Source: Citrobacter sp. Res13-Sevr-PEB04-36
GTDB lineage: Bacteria > Pseudomonadota > Gammaproteobacteria > Enterobacterales > Enterobacteriaceae
Assembly: GCF_015672735.1 (NCBI RefSeq)
Contig: NZ_JADABY010000044.1
Coordinates: 1-64,000, forward strand
Direction of reading: 5' to 3'
Length of the DNA stretch: 64,000 bases
A program made the translations under genes and the position numbers. The notes below the pieces were generated by a model. It worked only from the letters and a program-made list of their open reading frames with translations, was not told where the DNA came from and ran no database searches. Within the stretch, counting starts at the first letter, position 1. Every line of letters begins with the position of its first letter. Shown here one piece after another: positions 60,051-64,000 of the stretch.

Positions 60051-60883
60051 CAGTGACCTACCACACGTCGACCAAAGCGACTCTGCAGGGTGTTAATCGA
60101 AAACAGCAGCAACAGCGATGCCCCGAGGATCACCGACGCAATCGCGCTGGCGGCCGGATAGTCAAACTCCTGCAGGCGAACAAAAATCATCAGCGAGGTA
60201 ACTTCCGTTTTCCAGGCAATATTCCCGGCGATGAAGATAACCGCACCAAACTCCCCCAGGCTGCGGGTGAACGAGAGCGCGATACCCGCGATTAGCGCCG
60301 GAGACAGCTCTGGCAGTACCACTTTACGAAAACTCTGCAACCGCGTGGCGCCGAGCGTCTCTGCCGCCTCTTCATACTCCGGGCCTAACTCTTCCAGCAC
60401 CGGTTGTACGGTGCGCACCACGAAAGGAATACTGGTAAAGGCCATGGCGACCGCAATACCGAGCCAGGTGTAGGTTACTTTAATATCCAGCTTCGCCAGC
60501 CACTCGCCGTAGAAACCGTTAACCGAAAACAGCGAGGCCAGCGTCAGGCCCGCCACCGCCGTGGGTAGCGCAAACGGCAGATCCATTAACGCATCCAGCA
60601 ACGTGCGACCAGGAAAGCGATAGCGGGTTAAGATCCACGCCATCAGCAGGCCAAACACGCCGTTAAAAATCGAGGCCACAAACGCGGACAGCAGCGTGAC
60701 CTTATAAGCCGCAACCACCTGCGGATTGGTAATCACTTCCCAGTACTGCGCCCAGCTCATTTGCGCCAACTGCATCACCAGCGCACTGAGCGGCAGCAGC
60801 AATATCAGGCAGACAAACAGTAAGCTGGTGCCCAGGCTTAAGGTAAAGCCGGGCAGCACGCGTCGGGAGGAAACAGCAAACAT
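60050..60883 (-). CDS. cysT: sulfate/thiosulfate ABC permease CysT (CysU)
   Basis: CysT is the second permease subunit, 277 residues with six helices. The coupling motif is EYEEAAETLGATRLQSFRKVVLP, followed by SFTRSLGEFGAVIFIAGN. It starts directly after cysP, with no gap, and shares bases with the cysW start. CysT and CysW form the heterodimeric channel. Confidence 0.97.
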   Translation of the reverse strand: MFAVSSRRVLPGFTLSLGTSLLFVCLILLLPLSALVMQLAQMSWAQYWEVITNPQVVAAYKVTLLSAFVASIFNGVFGLLMAWILTRYRFPGRTLLDALMDLPFALPTAVAGLTLASLFSVNGFYGEWLAKLDIKVTYTWLGIAVAMAFTSIPFVVRTVQPVLEELGPEYEEAAETLGATRLQSFRKVVLPELSPALIAGIALSFTRSLGEFGAVIFIAGNIAWKTEVTSLMIFVRLQEFDYPAASAIASVILGASLLLLFSINTLQSRFGRRVVGH

Positions 60884-61897
60884 TTACTTACGCCCCGCCG
60901 CCAACAGTTTGTCCAGCTCACCGCCGCTGACAAAGTGCGTTTTCATCACTTCAGGCCACGCGCCAAACTGTTCTTCTACGCGGAACAACTCGGTCTGCGG
61001 GAATTTATCTTTCAGCTTGTCCATCACCTGCGGGTTATTCACCCGGTAGTAGTAATCCGTGATGATGGTCTGCGCCTGCGGGCTGTACAGCCAGTTCAGG
61101 TAGGCTTTCGCCGCTTTCTCGGTGCCGTTGGCCTGCACGTTTTTATCGACCCACGCTACAGGGAATTCGGCGAGAATATTGGTCTTAGGAATAACGACCT
61201 CGAAACCCTGCGCTTCATACTGCTTACGAATATTGTTCACTTCTGATTCGAAGCTGATCAACACATCGCCCAGCCCGCGTTCCGCAAAGGTGGTGGTAGC
61301 ACCGCGACCGCCGGTATCAAAGACTTCAACATTTTTCAGGAACTGAGTCATGAATTGTTCAGTTTTGGCTTTATCGCCGCCGTCCGCTTTTGCCGCCGCG
61401 CCCCACGCCGCCAGATAGGTATAGCGCGCGTTACCGGAGGTTTTCGGGTTCGGGAAAATCAGTTTGACGTCAGAACGCACCAGATCATTCCAGTCATGGA
61501 TATTTTTCGGGTTCCCCTTACGCACCAGGAAGCCCATTGTGGAATAGAACGGCGAACTGTTATTCGGTAGACGGCTTTGCCAGTCGGCGGGGAGAAGTTT
61601 GCCTTTGTCATGCAGGATCTGCACATCAGTAACCTGGTTATAGGTCACGACATCGGCTTTCAGCCCCTGCAGAATCGCCAGCGCCTGTTTTGATGACCCG
61701 GCATGAGATTGTTTAATCGTCAGCTTGTCACCGCCATTATCCTGCGCCCATTGCTGTTCAAACGACGGGTTAAGGGCGGCAAACAGCTCGCGAGACACAT
61801 CGTAGGAACTGTTCAGCAGTTCCGTTGCCTGCGCCTGACCAACCAGCAGCAGCGCCGCCAGCGTCAGGGTTCTTTTTTTCAGTAAGTTAACGGCCAT
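60884..61897 (-). CDS. cysP: thiosulfate-binding protein CysP
   Basis: CysP delivers thiosulfate (and sulfate) to CysTWA in the periplasm; 337 residues. It has a signal peptide ([24 protein letters not shown], cleavage before TELL). Family pieces are [57 protein letters not shown] and [17 protein letters not shown], all typical of sulfate-type binders. It is the first gene of cysPTWA; CysB controls this operon in relatives. Confidence 0.98.
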   Translation of the reverse strand: MAVNLLKKRTLTLAALLLVGQAQATELLNSSYDVSRELFAALNPSFEQQWAQDNGGDKLTIKQSHAGSSKQALAILQGLKADVVTYNQVTDVQILHDKGKLLPADWQSRLPNNSSPFYSTMGFLVRKGNPKNIHDWNDLVRSDVKLIFPNPKTSGNARYTYLAAWGAAAKADGGDKAKTEQFMTQFLKNVEVFDTGGRGATTTFAERGLGDVLISFESEVNNIRKQYEAQGFEVVIPKTNILAEFPVAWVDKNVQANGTEKAAKAYLNWLYSPQAQTIITDYYYRVNNPQVMDKLKDKFPQTELFRVEEQFGAWPEVMKTHFVSGGELDKLLAAGRK

Positions 61898-61963
61898 TGC
61901 GCACCCTTATAAATTTAATGACTTTCTTATGGCCATCATATTTATAACGGGAGTAAAAGGAGT

Positions 61964-61982
61964 AACGGTTTTATATACCGTT
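61964..61982. promoter_or_regulatory. inverted repeat in the cysP leader/promoter region
   Basis: AACGGT-N7-ACCGTT lies 67-85 bp upstream of cysP in the stretch where CysB binds in relatives. A second AACGG half is at 61946. The 61898-62200 gap otherwise holds the cysP promoter and the ucpA 3' hairpin. Confidence 0.35.
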
Positions 61983-62165
61983 TGATGATTTGAAAGTTGA
62001 AAAGAGAATAAGAGCTTATCCCAGTAGGTGTAATTGTTGCAGGCAGTTTGGACACGAACAGCGCGGAAAAACCGGAGCGTATATGAAGTTCGTGAGGATT
62101 TTGAGCACTGCCCAGGGCCAAACTGGCAAATAAAATAGCCTAATGGGATAGCTCTAAGGGGTAAC

Positions 62166-62190
62166 TCCTCCCCTATTCGCGGGGAGGAGA
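62166..62190 (-). terminator. hairpin after ucpA
   Basis: CTCCTCCCC and GGGGAGGAG form a perfect 9-bp stem with a 7-nt loop, 11 bp after the ucpA stop. A T-run is lacking, so it may be a weak or rho-assisted end. Confidence 0.6.
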
Positions 62191-62200
62191 CAGGCATCAC

Positions 62201-62992
62201 TCAGACGCCGACGCTAACGCTTTCTGGCAGGGTACTGCCGCCATCAATCACGTTTTGCGTGCCGGTTAAGTAGCTGGACTCATCAGACGCCAGAAACGCC
62301 GCCAGTTCACCGACTTCAAGTGGACACGCCAGGCGACGCAGCGGAATGGCTTTCGCCATTTCAGTTAACACCGATTCAGGGTCGTCCGGGTTAGACTGAC
62401 GCGCGATGTTTTCCGCCATAGGCGTACGCACGTAGCCGGGGCAAATCGCATTAACGCGGATGCCGGATTGCGCGTATTCTACCGCCAGAGATTTGGTCAA
62501 GCCGATAATCGCGGCTTTCGACAGCGCATAGGCCGTTTCGCCCGGGTCGGCCACCATATCGCCGGTTACGGATGACATCATCACGATGCGCCCATCCTTG
62601 CGAGCAATCATCTCCGGCAGAACGGCTTTCGTCACGTTCCAGACGCCTTTGATGTTGATATCAATATGGAAGTCGCGATCTTCATCGCTCATTTCAAGGA
62701 AGCTGCCGAGACGACACACACCCGCATTGTTGACCAGAATATCGATTTTTCCCTCGATCTCCCTGGCACGTTTTACCGCCGCTGTGACAGATGCGAAATC
62801 TCTGACGTCCGCATGAACCGCCGTACAGCGGTGACCGCGTCCAGCAAGTTCATCGGCCAGTTTTTCAATCTCATCGGAGATATCCAGCAAGATAAGATTC
62901 GCACCGTGGCGGGCAAACGTTCTGGCAATCCCTTCGCCAATACCCTGAGATGCGCCCGTAATCAATGCTGTTTTGCCCGTGAGTTTTCCCAT
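62201..62992 (-). CDS. ucpA: short-chain dehydrogenase UcpA
   Basis: UcpA is an NAD(P)-dependent SDR oxidoreductase, 263 residues from ATG 62992 (MGKLTGKTALITGASQGIGE), with AAGGAG upstream; the frame is open to 63031. The Rossmann motif is TGASQGIGEG, the NNAG motif is present and the catalytic pair is YALSK with S in MMSSVTGD. In E. coli it is linked to furfural tolerance, and its gene adjoins cysP. The natural substrate is unknown. Confidence 0.96.
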   Translation of the reverse strand: MGKLTGKTALITGASQGIGEGIARTFARHGANLILLDISDEIEKLADELAGRGHRCTAVHADVRDFASVTAAVKRAREIEGKIDILVNNAGVCRLGSFLEMSDEDRDFHIDINIKGVWNVTKAVLPEMIARKDGRIVMMSSVTGDMVADPGETAYALSKAAIIGLTKSLAVEYAQSGIRVNAICPGYVRTPMAENIARQSNPDDPESVLTEMAKAIPLRRLACPLEVGELAAFLASDESSYLTGTQNVIDGGSTLPESVSVGV

Positions 62993-63107
62993 TTCAATAT
63001 TCTCCTTTTGAATATGAAGCATCCGCTTCATTCACGCAAAAGATACAGCAATAACAAATCAGTGCTGAGGAACAGCTCACTAATTTGGTAAATCCTCGGT
63101 GATAGCA

Positions 63108-63971
63108 CTAGCTGCGATCTAAACGATTAATCAGCTCGCTACTGCGTTCAATCATACGCAGCGATTCCACATCATTCAATTGCACCATACCGACAAAGAG
63201 CAGGTCCGTTACCGAGTTCTGTGCGGTTCGGGTGGACATAGACGAACTGCGCCATTCGGTCTCACCCGATACCGTATCCAGCGTGTAATCGGCCAGTCGC
63301 CTCAGCGGAGAATCAGCCAACGAGGTGATCGCAATAACCGTCGCCCCCTGCTTACGCGCAGCTTCAGCGCAAAGCACAATCTCTTTTTTCGAGCCACTGT
63401 AAGAAATGGCGATTTGCACGTCGCCTTTGCGCAATGCCTGGGCAATTGTCGCCTGAACATGAGTATCGACCTCACAGGCAACGCGGCAGCCAATTTTCAT
63501 CAGCTTAAAGGATAAATCACGCCCGACCAGCGCCGATCCCCCAACCCCGGTAATCTGAACTAGTTGGGCCTGGCTGATAAGGTTAATTACCTGTTTCAGA
63601 CGTTCGAAATCCATCAGGCTACAGGTCTCTTCAAGGGCAACTATTTTCTCCCTGTTCAGCTTACGGGCCATCACCTCCAGACTGTCTTCACTGGTAATCG
63701 TGCTATGCAGATGCAGGGCCTTGTCATGTTTCTTTTCCCTATTGGCGCTGTACTCCTCAATAAGCGCCATTCTGAGTTCAGTGAACCCATTCGCACCAAG
63801 CTTTTGGGCAAATTTCACGATACTCGACTGACTGACTTCCAGCTGTTTCGCCATATTACGAGAGGAAACGGTTTTCAGCTCGCTAACATGAGCTAAAAGG
63901 AAATTGGATATTTTTCTTTCGTTTTCTGTTAGTTCGCCTTCAGCATTGCGCATTTTTGCCAGATAAAACAT
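63108..63971 (-). CDS. murR: MurNAc 6-phosphate-responsive regulator MurR
   Basis: MurR is an RpiR-family repressor of the murQP genes for N-acetylmuramic acid use; 287 residues. The N-terminal HTH ([27 protein letters not shown]) and the C-terminal SIS sugar-phosphate domain ([20 protein letters not shown] and [17 protein letters not shown]) are intact. ATG 63971 ([20 protein letters not shown]) matches the E. coli start. murQ should lie divergently just outside the window. Confidence 0.95.
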   Translation of the reverse strand: MFYLAKMRNAEGELTENERKISNFLLAHVSELKTVSSRNMAKQLEVSQSSIVKFAQKLGANGFTELRMALIEEYSANREKKHDKALHLHSTITSEDSLEVMARKLNREKIVALEETCSLMDFERLKQVINLISQAQLVQITGVGGSALVGRDLSFKLMKIGCRVACEVDTHVQATIAQALRKGDVQIAISYSGSKKEIVLCAEAARKQGATVIAITSLADSPLRRLADYTLDTVSGETEWRSSSMSTRTAQNSVTDLLFVGMVQLNDVESLRMIERSSELINRLDRS

Positions 63972-64000
63972 GCCCTTTTAACTCCCATAATCATGGAATC

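Overview
The window is a 64 kb piece of an enterobacterial chromosome. Gene content and order follow the E. coli K-12 / Salmonella backbone from the argW end (yfdY-lpxP-alaC-ypdABC-fry-glk-yfeO-ypeC-mntH-nupC-alaXW-yfeCD-gltX-valUXY-lysV-xapRBA-yfeRH-ypeB-ligA-zipA-cysZK-ptsHI-crr-pdxK-cysM-cysAWTP-ucpA-murR). It mixes loci I associate with Salmonella (pgtABCP, ipdC, ptsJ-yfeJ) with loci I associate with E. coli (yfdY, fry, xap). A Citrobacter-like organism is the best guess. This is an inference from gene content; no 16S or marker comparison was possible.

Left part (1-27600). Bases 5-27 look like a decayed tRNA-Arg (argW) 3' end, a typical integration scar. Then come a YaiL-like gene, the phosphoglycerate sensing and uptake cluster pgtABC/pgtP, yfdY, the cold-inducible acyltransferase lpxP, an LprI-type periplasmic protein, the 23-residue membrane peptide gene ypdK behind a structured leader, alaC, the pyruvate-sensing YpdAB system with ypdC, and an orphan 334-residue gene. 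The fry PTS/peptidase operon (fryB-fryC-ypdF-ypdE-fryA) is followed by glk with a Cra-type operator, the ClC-type yfeO, and ipdC divergent from an aldo-keto reductase with a TyrR-type box between them.

Middle part (27600-40800). ypeC is followed by an AT-rich four-gene sugar cassette. It starts with a fusion of a DeoR-type HTH to a PfkB/ribokinase domain, then a binding protein, a double ATPase and a permease of the ribose ABC type, and a 25-bp palindrome lies upstream. mntH carries MntR and Fur boxes. nupC, two tRNA-Ala genes, yfeC-yfeD and gltX lead to a tRNA operon (3 Val, 1 Lys). That operon ends in a 156-bp tandem repeat in which each unit re-starts with the last 18 nt of tRNA-Lys and carries its own terminator, in the manner of the RtT repeats of the E. 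coli tyrT operon.

Right part (40800-64000). Xanthosine use (xapABR), yfeR/yfeH, ypeB-ligA, zipA/cysZ, cysK, the general PTS operon ptsHI-crr, vitamin B6 salvage (pdxK with a small partner gene, divergent from the MocR-type ptsJ and yfeJ), cysM, the sulfate/thiosulfate importer cysPTWA, ucpA and murR. Much of the window concerns sugar phosphate flow (pgt, fry, glk, ptsHI-crr, ABC cassette, murR) and cysteine synthesis (cysZ, cysK, cysM, cysPTWA).

Most genes are recognised core genes at normal length. The parts least explained by known annotation are the HTH-kinase ABC cassette, the tRNA-Lys repeat array, the ypdK leader and the orphan gene at 14862. Promoters and operators are motif matches by eye and have not been scored.
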